Below are positions 30,349 through 39,431 of a DNA stretch of 64,000 nucleotides, in pieces. The DNA comes from Aliivibrio sp. S4MY1 (GTDB lineage: Bacteria > Pseudomonadota > Gammaproteobacteria > Enterobacterales > Vibrionaceae). Each line of letters begins with the position of its first letter. Position 1 is the stretch's first letter. A program made the translations under genes and the position numbers. The notes under the pieces are model-generated. The model was not told the DNA's origin and searched no databases. It saw only the letters and a list, made by a program, of their open reading frames with translations. The DNA is taken from NCBI RefSeq assembly GCF_028765545.1, contig NZ_JARACP010000015.1, positions 25,615 through 89,614 on the forward strand, in the 5' to 3' direction.

Positions 30349-31388
30349 TGAGAAATAAAAGAAACTATTTAGCTCATCATTCAAGAAAACAGCAAGGCGT
30401 TGCGTTGATTGTGGTTTTGTTGTTGCTTGCGATTATGGTGAGCATTGCGGCTCAAATGTCAGAACGTTTGTTTATTCAGTTCCATCGGGCACAAAATCAA
30501 GTAAATCATCAACAGGCCTATTGGTATTCTGTTGGGGTTGAAGCATTAGCAAAAGCGGGCATTGAAGAGGCTTATAAAGATGGTGATACCATTAATTTAA
30601 GCCAAGCGTGGGCAACGGAAGATACGACTTATCCACTTGATTATGGCGAAGCTTTTGGTGGCGTGAAAGATAAGCAAGCCTGTTTCAACTTGAACGCATT
30701 AAGCAGTATAAAACCAGACAGTGACCCCTCTCAGCGTCCCTTCTTGGTTAAAGTGTGGATGAATTTATTAGAGTCGGTTGAGGTTGAAAATTATCTTGCA
30801 GAAGTGATTGCGGATTCTACATGGGAATACATGGATGAGAATGATACGGTACAGTCAATTTCAGGCGTAGAAGACAGTACTTATCAATCATTCAAGCCTG
30901 CTTATTTAGCTCCAAATGGTTGGATTGGTGATGCCAGTGAGTTGCGAGCTATTAATGGGGTAACCGCTCAAGTCGTTGAGGCCGTTTTGCCTTTAGTTTG
31001 TGCAATACCAAGCAGTAATTTTTATTTGAATGTAAATACCGTGGCTCCTGAACATGCCAATATTTTAGTCGCTCTGTTTTCTCCTGGATTAAGCGAAGAT
31101 AACGCTCGGGAAGTATTAGAGAGCAGACCTTTTGATGGTTGGAGTAGTATTGATGATTTTTTAGCTGAAGGGCCAATGAGTCAAGTAGATGCCAATACTC
31201 GTAAACAGGCAAAAGCGTATTTATCGATAGACAGTCAGTTTTTTGAGTTAGATGCTCAAGTATTAGTAGAAGATTCGCGCGTACGTGTGCGTTCTTTATT
31301 GCATAGTAGTGATAAAAAAGTGGTGAACGTTATCCGTCGCCAGTATGGAGGAATGAATGAGCGAACATCTGATAATAAGGCTGAATAG
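30345..31388 (+). CDS. gspK: Minor pseudopilin GspK
   Basis: A 347-residue pseudopilin. The cleavage site is KQQG/VALIVVLLLLAI and, as usual for GspK, the +5 Glu is absent, which fits its place at the tip. The large globular domain has an inserted all-helical part (SAM-like). It overlaps gspJ by 4 bp (ATGA) and gspL by 32 bp. Confidence 0.95.
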   Translation: MMRNKRNYLAHHSRKQQGVALIVVLLLLAIMVSIAAQMSERLFIQFHRAQNQVNHQQAYWYSVGVEALAKAGIEEAYKDGDTINLSQAWATEDTTYPLDYGEAFGGVKDKQACFNLNALSSIKPDSDPSQRPFLVKVWMNLLESVEVENYLAEVIADSTWEYMDENDTVQSISGVEDSTYQSFKPAYLAPNGWIGDASELRAINGVTAQVVEAVLPLVCAIPSSNFYLNVNTVAPEHANILVALFSPGLSEDNAREVLESRPFDGWSSIDDFLAEGPMSQVDANTRKQAKAYLSIDSQFFELDAQVLVEDSRVRVRSLLHSSDKKVVNVIRRQYGGMNERTSDNKAE

Positions 31389-32622
31389 TCAGCCATCAGA
31401 TCCCATTCAATGGATAGTCTGGTCACCAGAAAATAAAGAAGTGATAGCGTCTGGAGAGTTAAACTCTGCGGAAGAACTGTCTTCGTTATCGCAATACAGC
31501 GATCAACGTACCGTTTCAGCATTATTGCCAAGCAGTGATGTATTATTGCGTGAGGTAGCAATACCAGAAGGCGCAGCTCGACAATTTTCCTCTATGCTCC
31601 CTTTTATTGTTGAGGATGATTTAGCGCAAGATGTGGATGAGTTACACATTGTTATCTTGCAGAAAACCAACAAAATCGCTCAGGTTGCGATTGTTGAACA
31701 TCAAAAAATGGAGCGGTGGTTAGAACAATTAACTGAAGCGGGTATCCACACAAAACGCTTCTTGCCTGACGTATTAGCTCTGCCTTTTCATCATGATGGC
31801 GCAAGTATGGTTGAGTTTAATCAACAATGGTTACTGCGTTTTAGTGAGTATCAAGGCGCGATTGCTGAGCAAGAATGGTTGCCGATGTTATTGGATGGCC
31901 TCGTTGCTGATGCCGCTAAATTCTCTGCTGGTGACAAAGAAAAAGAAACGAGTGAAGAAGAGTCGGATGAAGATTCATGGACTTATACGCTTCATAGTTA
32001 TTCGCCTTGTGAGATCGATGTAGCGAATACCAAGCACATTAAAGAGTCACCTGAATTAGTGATGCAATTATTGGCTGAGGGAGCGCTTGCTTCTAAAGTG
32101 AATGTGTTAAGTGGTAAATATCGCCCTCAATCGTCATGGCGAAAGCATTGGCGTGTATGGCAAAAAGTCATTTTAGCTTTTGGTTTAGTGACGGTGGCTT
32201 TTGTTGCTCAACACATCACTGAAGTACAAAAATTAGAACAACACAGCATTGCGTTGAGAGCTGAGAGTGAACGAATCTTTAGAGATATATTTCCTGGAAA
32301 ACGTAAGATCCCAACAATGAGCTACTTAAAGTCTCAAATGAAAAATGAAGAAGCGCGTTTGCAAGGTGGCTCAGGTGGTGACGATTTACTGACTTGGATG
32401 TCTGAGCTTGCGCCATATTTAGCAAAAGTACCTCAAGTGAAATTACAGAGTTTAAAATTTGATGGCAAACGAGATGAGTTGCGACTGCAAGCCAGTGCAT
32501 CAGATTTTCCTTACTTTGAAAAACTAACGTCAGAGTTAAGTGGACAATTTGAGGTTGAACAGGGTCAACTTAATAAAAACCAAGACCAAGTCTTTGGTGC
32601 GATTGTTATTAGGAGAAAATAA
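31357..32622 (+). CDS. gspL: Type II secretion platform protein GspL
   Basis: A 421-residue bitopic protein. The N-terminal cytoplasmic actin-like domain (about 1-250) recruits GspE, one membrane segment follows (about 270-288, VILAFGLVTVAFVAQ), then a ferredoxin-like periplasmic domain. The ATG has GGAGG closely upstream, inside gspK. Confidence 0.95.
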   Translation: MSEHLIIRLNSQPSDPIQWIVWSPENKEVIASGELNSAEELSSLSQYSDQRTVSALLPSSDVLLREVAIPEGAARQFSSMLPFIVEDDLAQDVDELHIVILQKTNKIAQVAIVEHQKMERWLEQLTEAGIHTKRFLPDVLALPFHHDGASMVEFNQQWLLRFSEYQGAIAEQEWLPMLLDGLVADAAKFSAGDKEKETSEEESDEDSWTYTLHSYSPCEIDVANTKHIKESPELVMQLLAEGALASKVNVLSGKYRPQSSWRKHWRVWQKVILAFGLVTVAFVAQHITEVQKLEQHSIALRAESERIFRDIFPGKRKIPTMSYLKSQMKNEEARLQGGSGGDDLLTWMSELAPYLAKVPQVKLQSLKFDGKRDELRLQASASDFPYFEKLTSELSGQFEVEQGQLNKNQDQVFGAIVIRRK

Positions 32623-33107
32623 TGAAAGCCTTTATGACATGGTGGCAAAGTATTTCACCAAGAGAGCGAATGCTAGTTAGTGGTGGTAGTGTTGCGTTAA
32701 TTATTGCTGCTATTTATTGGGGTGGCATTAAACCCTTAAACGATAGAGCAGATCTAGCACAGAATCGCATTAACAGTGAACGCAGTTTGTTAACTTGGGT
32801 ACAGAAGAAAGCGGACACGATTGTAACCTTGAGAGGTGGGTCATCAAAAGGTTCGCAAGTGGCGAATCAGCCGATGAATCAAGTGATCCCAAGCAGCACT
32901 CGTCAATTTAAAATTGAATTGGTCCGTATGCAACCTCGCGGTGAGCAAATGCAAGTGTGGGTAAAGCCTCTGCCTTTTAATTCATTCATTAATTGGCTTG
33001 CTTATCTGAGAGATACTCAAGGTATTCACGTTCAATTTTTAGATTTAAATAAAACCGATGTTGAAGGCATGGTTGAAGTAAATCGCCTTCAATTAAGTAG
33101 AGAGTGA
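32622..33107 (+). CDS. gspM: Type II secretion platform protein GspM
   Basis: A 161-residue inner-membrane partner of GspL, with a membrane segment at about 17-36 (MLVSGGSVALIIAAIYWGG) and a small ferredoxin-like periplasmic domain. Its ATG overlaps the gspL stop by one base, a sign of coupling. Confidence 0.94.
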   Translation: MKAFMTWWQSISPRERMLVSGGSVALIIAAIYWGGIKPLNDRADLAQNRINSERSLLTWVQKKADTIVTLRGGSSKGSQVANQPMNQVIPSSTRQFKIELVRMQPRGEQMQVWVKPLPFNSFINWLAYLRDTQGIHVQFLDLNKTDVEGMVEVNRLQLSRE

Positions 33108-33109
33108 TC

Positions 33110-33871
33110 ATGAAGTTTAAATTATTAATCGCAACGGTCTTCTCTACCTTTTTTACTTTTAGTGCATTACTGCACATGCCTATTCAGTGGGTTGTTGAGC
33201 AAGCCCCAAAGGTAAGAGGGTTAGCGTTGGTTGGTTTATCTGGTACGCCATGGAAAGGACAGGTTGATTCACTGTCATGGCAACGAGTGAACTATGGTCA
33301 ACTGCAATGGCAGATTGACCCTATGGCGATATTAAAGGGCCATGCGGTATTTTCAGTACGTTTTGGCCGTGGTAGTGAACTAGAGTTACGTGGTAAAGGA
33401 GCGGTTGGCTATAGCGTCTCAAAAGGGGCGTATGCTGAAAATATGGTGATTTCACTTCCTGTTGCTAGCATTATGAATAAAGTGCCGATGGCGTTACCTG
33501 TGTCATTGCAAGGGCAAGCGGAAGTCAATATTCGTTATTTTCAACAGGGGCAACCATGGTGTAAGCAAGCAACAGGTGAAGTGGTTTGGTCAGCAGGTAA
33601 GATAATCTCCCCATTAGGAAGTATTGACCCAAATACAGCGATTGCTGATGTCGCTTGTGTTGATAACAAGATAACCTTAACCAGTAAGCAATCATCAAAA
33701 GATGTGGGCAGCGAGTTTGATGTTGTGCTAAACCCAAATCGTTCTTATCAGGTTAATGGCTGGTTCAAACCTGAGGCAAATTTCCCATCTAGCCTAAGAA
33801 GCCAACTTAAATGGCTAGGCAAGCCTGATTCAAAAGGGCAATATAAAGTAACTTATTCCGGACGTCTGTAA
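33110..33871 (+). CDS. gspN: Type II secretion protein GspN
   Basis: About 253 residues, with one N-terminal membrane segment and a beta-rich periplasmic domain containing LVGLSGTPWKGQVDSLSW. An in-frame GTG lies six bases before the chosen ATG. GspN is the last member of the gspC-N set in Vibrio and is not essential in all species. Pilotin and prepilin peptidase genes are not nearby. Confidence 0.92.
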   Translation: MKFKLLIATVFSTFFTFSALLHMPIQWVVEQAPKVRGLALVGLSGTPWKGQVDSLSWQRVNYGQLQWQIDPMAILKGHAVFSVRFGRGSELELRGKGAVGYSVSKGAYAENMVISLPVASIMNKVPMALPVSLQGQAEVNIRYFQQGQPWCKQATGEVVWSAGKIISPLGSIDPNTAIADVACVDNKITLTSKQSSKDVGSEFDVVLNPNRSYQVNGWFKPEANFPSSLRSQLKWLGKPDSKGQYKVTYSGRL

Positions 33872-33880
33872 GGAAATACA

Positions 33881-34432
33881 ATGGCTAAAAAACAATTGCC
33901 GACAATTTTAGATAAACGCATTGAAGCACAATCAAAGTTGTTTTGTATTGAATCGGTTGATTTATGCTTCTCTAACGGAGTGGAGCGTACCTATGAAAGA
34001 ATGAAACCAAGTGGTCGTCATGCCGTGATGATGGTGCCTGTTACTGAGCAAGGTGATCTGTTGTTAGTCAGAGAGTATGCAGTAGGCACAGAAAGCTATG
34101 AGTTAGGCTTTCCTAAAGGACTTATTGATCCAGGTGAAACACCATCAGAAGCGGCAAACCGAGAGTTAAAAGAAGAAATTGGCTTTGGTGCTGAAACATT
34201 AACACCATTAAAAGAACTGGTTCTTGCGCCTTCTTATTTCTCAAGCAAAATGACTCTTTTTGTTGCCCAAGGCCTTTATCCTGAACAGCTAGAAGGCGAT
34301 GAGCCAGAGCCGTTAGACATCGTTCGTTGGCCTTTAGCTCAAGCTTCTGAGTTGCTACATCATTTGGATTTTTCAGAAGCAAGAAGCATTAGTGCACTCT
34401 TGCTTGCTCAACAATTTTTATCTAAGGAGTAA
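33881..34432 (+). CDS. nudE: ADP-compounds hydrolase NudE
   Basis: A 183-residue Nudix hydrolase that cleaves ADP-ribose, NADH and Ap3A. The Nudix box runs over about residues 85-107, with GLIDPGETP, then RELKEEIG holding the metal-binding glutamates. An AAGGAAATAC site precedes the ATG. It lies 9 bp after gspN and 5 bp before cysQ, the same order as in Vibrio genomes, so it may share the gsp transcript. Confidence 0.94.
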   Translation: MAKKQLPTILDKRIEAQSKLFCIESVDLCFSNGVERTYERMKPSGRHAVMMVPVTEQGDLLLVREYAVGTESYELGFPKGLIDPGETPSEAANRELKEEIGFGAETLTPLKELVLAPSYFSSKMTLFVAQGLYPEQLEGDEPEPLDIVRWPLAQASELLHHLDFSEARSISALLLAQQFLSKE

Positions 34433-34437
34433 TATTG

Positions 34438-35256
34438 ATGGATTCAACACTTTCACATCTACTTCCTGAAGTGATTAATATTGCGCGTGCATCAGGGCAA
34501 CTTATTCTCGATATTTATGAGAAAGGTGATTTTGAAGAGTTTACTAAATCGGATCAAACACCTGTAACCAGTGCTGATTTAGCTGCGCATAAATTAATTA
34601 TAGAAAAGCTCTCTCAACTGACCCCAGAGATCCCAATTCTGTCAGAGGAAGATGCAGATATTGCGCTAGAACAACGAGCACAATGGGATCGCTATTGGTT
34701 GGTTGATCCTCTAGACGGAACTCAAGAATTTATTGCTCGCAGTGGTGACTTTGCCACTATTATTGCTTTAGTTGAAAATAATCGCCCAGTGATGGGAGTC
34801 GTATATGGCCCTGTTTCTGGCGTGACTTACTATGCTTATGAAGGCAAAGGGGCATGGAAAATTCCAGATATGGATGAAAGCATTCGTATTAGCACCCTAA
34901 AGCATGAAGAAGAAAAGCAACCCATAGCTATCGCGATAAGTCGTCGTCAAAACATTAATAATATTACCCGTTGCATGAGTGCCGAGTGGAATTACGATTT
35001 AGTGCCTTTAGGTTCTGCAGCATTAAAAGCGTGCTTGGTTGCTGAAGGGGCAGTGGATTGTTATTTGCGTTTAGGTCCAACGGGAGAGTGGGATACAGCG
35101 GCGACACAGTGTATTGTTCAAGAAGCGGGTGGTCGTATATTATCAACCGAACTAGCCCCTCTTTCTTATAATGAAAGGGAGTCGTTAGAGAATCCTAACT
35201 TTATCGTATTAGGCGATGAAAATTTGCCGTGGGATCAAATTTTAACGTGCAAATAA
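34438..35256 (+). CDS. cysQ: 3'(2'),5'-bisphosphate nucleotidase CysQ
   Basis: A 272-residue enzyme of the inositol monophosphatase family that removes 3'-phosphoadenosine 5'-phosphate formed in sulfate assimilation. The metal-binding motif WLVDPLDGTQEF is near residue 90, and EWDTAATQCI near 220. The ATG has AAGGAG eight bases upstream; a TTG one codon earlier is possible but worse. Confidence 0.95.
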   Translation: MDSTLSHLLPEVINIARASGQLILDIYEKGDFEEFTKSDQTPVTSADLAAHKLIIEKLSQLTPEIPILSEEDADIALEQRAQWDRYWLVDPLDGTQEFIARSGDFATIIALVENNRPVMGVVYGPVSGVTYYAYEGKGAWKIPDMDESIRISTLKHEEEKQPIAIAISRRQNINNITRCMSAEWNYDLVPLGSAALKACLVAEGAVDCYLRLGPTGEWDTAATQCIVQEAGGRILSTELAPLSYNERESLENPNFIVLGDENLPWDQILTCK

Positions 35257-35328
35257 TAAGAGCTACTCTTGATAAATAAATTATTAAGCTTGTTATAATG
35301 TCAGAATGTAACTCGAAAACTATTTGAT

Positions 35329-35360
35329 TTGAACAGAACTCGGCTTGAATAGAATTCTGC
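35329..35360 (+). repeat. Two tandem 16-bp direct repeats upstream of nfuA
   Basis: TTGAACAGAACTCGGC (35329-35344) is followed directly by TTGAATAGAATTCTGC (35345-35360), identical at 13 of 16 positions. They lie 63-94 bp before nfuA and may be a paired protein-binding site. Confidence 0.5.
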
Positions 35361-35422
35361 TCGAAAAAAATTGTGTTTCAGAGTACAATCCTTAATCATA
35401 CTAATTTAGTCAGGTATTACTT

Positions 35423-36007
35423 GTGTCTTCAATCAATATTACTGAAAGTGCCCAAGAGCATTTTGCAAAACTTCTAGCACAACAGCCAGAAGGGACAAAC
35501 ATCCGTGTATTCGTGGTTAATCCGGGTACTCAAAACGCAGAGTGTGGCGTATCTTACTGTCCACCTGAAGCAATCGAAGCGAATGATACTGAGCTGAAGT
35601 TTGAAAAATTATCAGCGTATGTTGATGAGTTAAGCTTACCTTTCCTTGAAGATGCTGATATCGATTATGTTACTGACAAGATGGGCTCTCAATTAACTCT
35701 GAAAGCACCAAACGCAAAAATGCGTAAAGTAAATGATGATGCGCCTTTATTTGAACGTGTAGAATATGCGATTCAAACTCAAGTTAACCCACAACTTGCT
35801 GGCCATGGCGGTCACGTAAGCTTGATGGAAATTACTGATGCAGGTGTTGCAATCGTTCAATTTGGTGGTGGCTGTAATGGTTGCTCGATGGTTGATGTGA
35901 CACTAAAAGAAGGCATCGAAAAAGAATTGTTGGTTCAATTTGAAGGTGAACTAACCGCAGTTAAAGATTTAACTGAGCATGATCGTGGTGAGCACTCTTA
36001 TTACTAA
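35423..36007 (+). CDS. nfuA: Fe-S biogenesis protein NfuA
   Basis: A 194-residue carrier that delivers a [4Fe-4S] cluster to target enzymes and protects it under stress. An N-terminal degenerate A-type domain (about 1-95) is joined to a NifU-like C-terminal domain with the cluster cysteines CNGCSMVDV (about 152). It starts with GTG, placed by alignment with the E. coli protein, with CAGG eight bases upstream. Confidence 0.96.
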   Translation: MSSINITESAQEHFAKLLAQQPEGTNIRVFVVNPGTQNAECGVSYCPPEAIEANDTELKFEKLSAYVDELSLPFLEDADIDYVTDKMGSQLTLKAPNAKMRKVNDDAPLFERVEYAIQTQVNPQLAGHGGHVSLMEITDAGVAIVQFGGGCNGCSMVDVTLKEGIEKELLVQFEGELTAVKDLTEHDRGEHSYY

Positions 36008-36030
36008 GAGTTTAGTTTAACCCATGAGTT

Positions 36031-36059
36031 AAAAAGGTGAGTAGATACTCACCTTTTTT
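36031..36059. terminator. Terminator after nfuA
   Basis: AAAAAGGTGAGT (36031-36042) pairs with ACTCACCTTTTT (36047-36058), followed by T. It also serves recG from the minus strand. Confidence 0.85.
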
Positions 36060-36088
36060 GTGTCTGTTATTTATGAGAATAAGACTAT

Positions 36089-38170
36089 TTATGCATTTGA
36101 GTAGATATCACGCTCACCTAGCCAGCGCAGAACAATCGCTTTGGCATTGCTTGGGTAATTATCATGTAAGTGGCGTGCAATGCGTTGTACTTCAGGAATT
36201 AAATGCTGATCTCGAACCAAGTCTGCAATTTTAAAATCAGCCAATCCCGTCTGTTTTGTCCCTAGTAATTCACCTGGGCCTCGGATCTCTAAATCTCGCT
36301 GAGCAATTACAAAGCCATCATTACTTTCACGCAAAACACTTAGACGTTTCTGAGCGGTTTTAGATAGCGGAGAGTGGTAGAGTAAAACACAATGGCTAGC
36401 CACAGAGCCTCGACCAACTCGGCCACGCAATTGGTGTAATTGTGCTAAACCAAGACGTTCAGGGTTTTCGATAATCATTAAGCTTGAGTTAGGTACATCA
36501 ACCCCGACTTCAATAACCGTAGTGGCCACTAACAAGTGCAGTTTCCCTTCTTTAAACTCCTGCATGATTTGTTGTTTTTCTTTTGATTTCATTCGACCAT
36601 GAACTAAACCAATATTCAGTTCAGGTAGCTGCAGTCGTAATGCGTCAGCCGTATCAGAGGCGGCTTGGGCTTCTAGGACTTCAGAGTCATCAATAAGGGT
36701 ACACACCCAGTAGGCTTGTCGGCCATCATTTATGCAGGCATTTCTTACTTTATTCACGATTTCGTCGCGTCTTGTATCTGGTAAAGCAATGGTTTGAATT
36801 GGAGTGCGACCTGGTGGAAGTTCATCAATTACTGATGTCTCTAGATCTGCATACGCCGTCATAGCTAAGGTTCTTGGAATAGGCGTGGCAGTCATGATCA
36901 GCTGATGCGGGTAGGCACCATCTTTTTCGCCTTTCTCACGCAGTTCTAATCGTTGATCAACGCCAAAGCGGTGTTGTTCATCAATAATGACTAAAGCAAG
37001 GTGATGAAACTCAACGTGCTGTTGAAAAAGTGCGTGAGTGCCCACTATCATTTTCGCTTCACCATTGGCAATGCGAGCTAATTCTTTCTCTTTTGCTTTA
37101 CCTGTTAGTTTTCCAGCTAACCAGCCAATGGGAATGCCCATGCTTTCAAACCAGTTACCAAAGTTTACTGCGTGTTGCTCTGCTAATAGTTCGGTAGGGG
37201 CCATTAGCACCACTTGATAACCATGTTCAATCGCTTGTACGGCTGCGAGTGCGGCAACTAAGGTTTTACCTGAACCCACATCCCCTTGAACCAATCGCAT
37301 CATAGGGTGAGGCTTAGCCAGATCTTGCTCTATTTCTGTTACGACGCGTTGTTGGGCTCCTGTTGGCGTAAATGGCAATTGATCTAATAGTTTTTGTTTT
37401 AAATTCGTCACCGTTGCTAATGGTAATGCGTCTTCTTGCTGGCCTTTACTACGAACAGAAAGCATGGATAAGTTTTGAGCCAATAGTTCTTCTATGATCA
37501 ATCGTTGTTGTGCTGGGTGTTTTCCTTCATCAAATGCATCAAGGTTAATTGAAGGGTCGGGGCGATGAATAATATGCAAAGCTTGGTTGAGTGTAATTTG
37601 GTTGTTATACAAACCTTGAGGCAATAATTCAGTAACAGCGGCTTTATCTAGCAATTCTAATGCTTGGTCGGTCAAACTACGCAGAGTGTTTTGACGTAAA
37701 CCATCTGTGGTTGGATAGACTGGTGTTAACGTAGCTTCTATATCCAACGATTTAGAAGGGGTATGGAATTGATATTCAGGATGAACGATCTCTAAGCCAC
37801 TTCCACCACGTTTAATTTCACCATAGGCATGAACCACTTTTCCTTCACTAAAGCTGTTTTTTATTCCCGCATTGAAATTAAAAAAGCGGAGTGTAATGGT
37901 GCCATTACCATCGCTAATTTTAACCAGCAACATTTTACGTTTGCCAAATTGCATATCACAAGACATAACCTTGCCTTGAACGGCGGCAAATAAACCAGAA
38001 TGAACACGGGCCATTGGATAAACACGGGTTCTGTCTTCATAACGAAGAGGAAGGTGGAAAAGTAAATCTTGAATATTGACCAACCCAATTTTTTCGAGCT
38101 TTTCTGCTACCTTGGCTCCAACACCAGAAAGAGAGGTTAATGGAATAGCAGAAAGCATAGCGTTGGTCAT
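36089..38170 (-). CDS. recG: ATP-dependent DNA helicase RecG
   Basis: A 693-residue helicase that remodels stalled replication forks and branch-migrates Holliday junctions. An N-terminal wedge/OB-fold (about 1-170) precedes helicase motifs: Walker A GDVGSGKT near 297, DEQHR as motif II, MTATPIPRTLA as motif III, and GRVGRGS near 595. There is no Ribosome binding site of strength, but the start gives the normal family N-terminus. Confidence 0.96.
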   Translation of the reverse strand: MTNAMLSAIPLTSLSGVGAKVAEKLEKIGLVNIQDLLFHLPLRYEDRTRVYPMARVHSGLFAAVQGKVMSCDMQFGKRKMLLVKISDGNGTITLRFFNFNAGIKNSFSEGKVVHAYGEIKRGGSGLEIVHPEYQFHTPSKSLDIEATLTPVYPTTDGLRQNTLRSLTDQALELLDKAAVTELLPQGLYNNQITLNQALHIIHRPDPSINLDAFDEGKHPAQQRLIIEELLAQNLSMLSVRSKGQQEDALPLATVTNLKQKLLDQLPFTPTGAQQRVVTEIEQDLAKPHPMMRLVQGDVGSGKTLVAALAAVQAIEHGYQVVLMAPTELLAEQHAVNFGNWFESMGIPIGWLAGKLTGKAKEKELARIANGEAKMIVGTHALFQQHVEFHHLALVIIDEQHRFGVDQRLELREKGEKDGAYPHQLIMTATPIPRTLAMTAYADLETSVIDELPPGRTPIQTIALPDTRRDEIVNKVRNACINDGRQAYWVCTLIDDSEVLEAQAASDTADALRLQLPELNIGLVHGRMKSKEKQQIMQEFKEGKLHLLVATTVIEVGVDVPNSSLMIIENPERLGLAQLHQLRGRVGRGSVASHCVLLYHSPLSKTAQKRLSVLRESNDGFVIAQRDLEIRGPGELLGTKQTGLADFKIADLVRDQHLIPEVQRIARHLHDNYPSNAKAIVLRWLGERDIYSNA

Positions 38171-38185
38171 AATGAGGTCCCTAGA

Positions 38186-38518
38186 TTAATCTCGCTTTAA
38201 AGCAAAGTGATGAAATTTACGCCCTTGATAGGTCATTATACCTTTATCTCCTGGGTTTAGAGCATGAAAATAGTGAACACCAACTTCAAATTCTCTTTTG
38301 GGGCCAAATTTTCCTTTTTGAACGTAAATCCAGAATTCTTGATCTTCTTCTCCTTGCTGTGCATCGGGTATTTCTACGATTTGTTTATCCAGAATGGTGA
38401 CTTCTGTTTTCATTTCAGGCGCGTTATCACCCAAGATAAACTTAGTTTGAAATCGTTGGAATAAGAGTGCGGCAATTAAAATAAAGATGAACAACAGAAC
38501 AATATAAATGGCAGGCAT
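38186..38518 (-). CDS. DUF2500 family protein (YhhM-like)
   Basis: A 110-residue protein with one N-terminal membrane segment (about 4-22, YIVLLFIFILIAALL) and a beta-rich domain with KGKFGPKREFEVG and HYFHALNPGDKG. It resembles E. coli YhhM, whose gene lies near rsmD and ftsY. Here it sits beside recG on the same strand, 15 bp upstream. Function unknown. Confidence 0.8.
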   Translation of the reverse strand: MPAIYIVLLFIFILIAALLFQRFQTKFILGDNAPEMKTEVTILDKQIVEIPDAQQGEEDQEFWIYVQKGKFGPKREFEVGVHYFHALNPGDKGIMTYQGRKFHHFALKRD

Positions 38519-38728
38519 GATTTTCCTTAAACGTGCGAGTAAATAGAGCCGTGGCTATTTTAACTTTTTTATTAAGATAGATAAGGAGTATTTTCCCAGT
38601 TTGTGCGGATTTTCCGGTTATTTTATATATATTGTTTAATCCAGAATGAAATGTGATAGGAACTGAGATCTGGCTCGAATACTATTGATTAAAGATCTCC
38701 TATTATTTGATGAGAAAAGTATTAAAAG

Positions 38729-38848
38729 ATGAGTTTGTGCCAAATAGAAAGAATTAATCTCAACGATCAGAAAGAGAAACGGATTTTAGAGTGGTATAAA
38801 GGAAATAAAGAAATTCAAAGTAAAGGATTAGGAGAGTGGTATGTCTGA
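38729..38848 (+). CDS. Possible 39-residue ORF overlapping the next gene
   Basis: A short frame (MSLCQIERINLNDQKEKRI...) ends in a TGA inside the next gene, overlapping its ATG region by eight bases. The composition is basic and acidic without a membrane segment. The ribosome binding site is weak (AAAAG). The overlap suggests coupling, but the ORF may be spurious. I do not recognise it. Confidence 0.3.
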   Translation: MSLCQIERINLNDQKEKRILEWYKGNKEIQSKGLGEWYV

Positions 38849-39206
38849 GATTGATCTTGTTGTAAAACAAAGTCGAAAAATTGAGTCTTTATTAAGGACA
38901 CACTATCACGCCGAAGGAAAAGGACTTCATCAGCTTATTACCAGTTGTGAGGAGCGTTTACCTCATGGGGTGATTGGTCGATTACGCTTTATTGCAACAA
39001 TGAGAAATAAAGTAGTGCATGAAGAAGGGTATAAGTTAGAGGATAAGTCGGGATTCAAAGAGACCTGTAAAGAAATGACAGATATTTTAACGCCTAGAGC
39101 GAGTCGTTTTTTATGGAAACTCGTTGTAGGTATTGTACTGCTTTCGACGCTGGCTTCATTAGCTATCTATTTGATTCATTGGGATAATATAAAGCATTTG
39201 TTTTGA
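38841..39206 (+). CDS. Small tail-anchored protein, DUF4145-like
   Basis: A 121-residue protein. The first 85 residues form a helical domain with GKGLHQLI and LRFIATMRNKVVHEEGY, which resembles the DUF4145 family. A C-terminal membrane segment (about 96-113, VVGIVLLSTLASLAIYLI) anchors it in the membrane. AGGAGAG precedes the ATG. It is followed by a strong terminator. The HEPN-like RNxxxH pattern (RNKVVH) is notable: in HEPN proteins this motif is a ribonuclease site, but activity here is only a possibility. Confidence 0.75.
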   Translation: MSEIDLVVKQSRKIESLLRTHYHAEGKGLHQLITSCEERLPHGVIGRLRFIATMRNKVVHEEGYKLEDKSGFKETCKEMTDILTPRASRFLWKLVVGIVLLSTLASLAIYLIHWDNIKHLF

Positions 39207-39230
39207 GCTATTTATTTCAGACATAAAAAA

Positions 39231-39257
39231 ACGGACGCAAATGCGTCCGTTTTTTTA
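39231..39257. terminator. Bidirectional terminator
   Basis: ACGGACGC (39231-39238) and GCGTCCGT (39243-39250) with poly-A before and poly-T after. It serves the tail-anchored gene on the plus strand and the 26-residue ORF on the minus strand. Confidence 0.85.
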
Positions 39258-39279
39258 TATAAACTTATTTGAATGTATA

Positions 39280-39360
39280 TTAGTACATCATTGGCAGGGT
39301 CATTAGTCCAACAACTACTGCGATCATCATAAGTCCTTGTTTTTGCGATGAAGTAATCAT
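39280..39360 (-). CDS. Candidate 26-residue membrane peptide
   Basis: On the minus strand an ATG with AAAGGAG eight bases upstream opens a frame encoding MITSSQKQGLMMIAVVV followed by GLMTLPMMY. Residues about 9-25 form one short membrane segment with Lys-Gln ahead. A promoter (TTGATC, 18 nt, TATTCT) lies upstream and a strong terminator follows. All elements of a gene are in place. I do not recognise the product; similar small hydrophobic proteins (YnhF, MgtS, CydX types) act as regulators or subunits of membrane proteins. Confidence 0.6.
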   Translation of the reverse strand: MITSSQKQGLMMIAVVVGLMTLPMMY

Positions 39361-39401
39361 TACTATGCTCCTTTAATGTCTTCTATCATTGCTTGACAAA
39401 T

Positions 39402-39431
39402 AGAATAACACTGTTTTTGGTTGTTGATCAA
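39402..39431 (-). promoter_or_regulatory. Candidate promoter for the 26-residue peptide
   Basis: On the minus strand TTGATC (39426-39431) and TATTCT (39402-39407) are separated by 18 nt. The -10 box is about 40 bp before the ATG. Confidence 0.4.

Noticed and set aside
35269..35299. Promoter TTGATA / TATAAT for nfuA
   Set aside because: The spacing of 19 nt is long and the -10 is 120 bp ahead of the gene, so I left it as unconfirmed.
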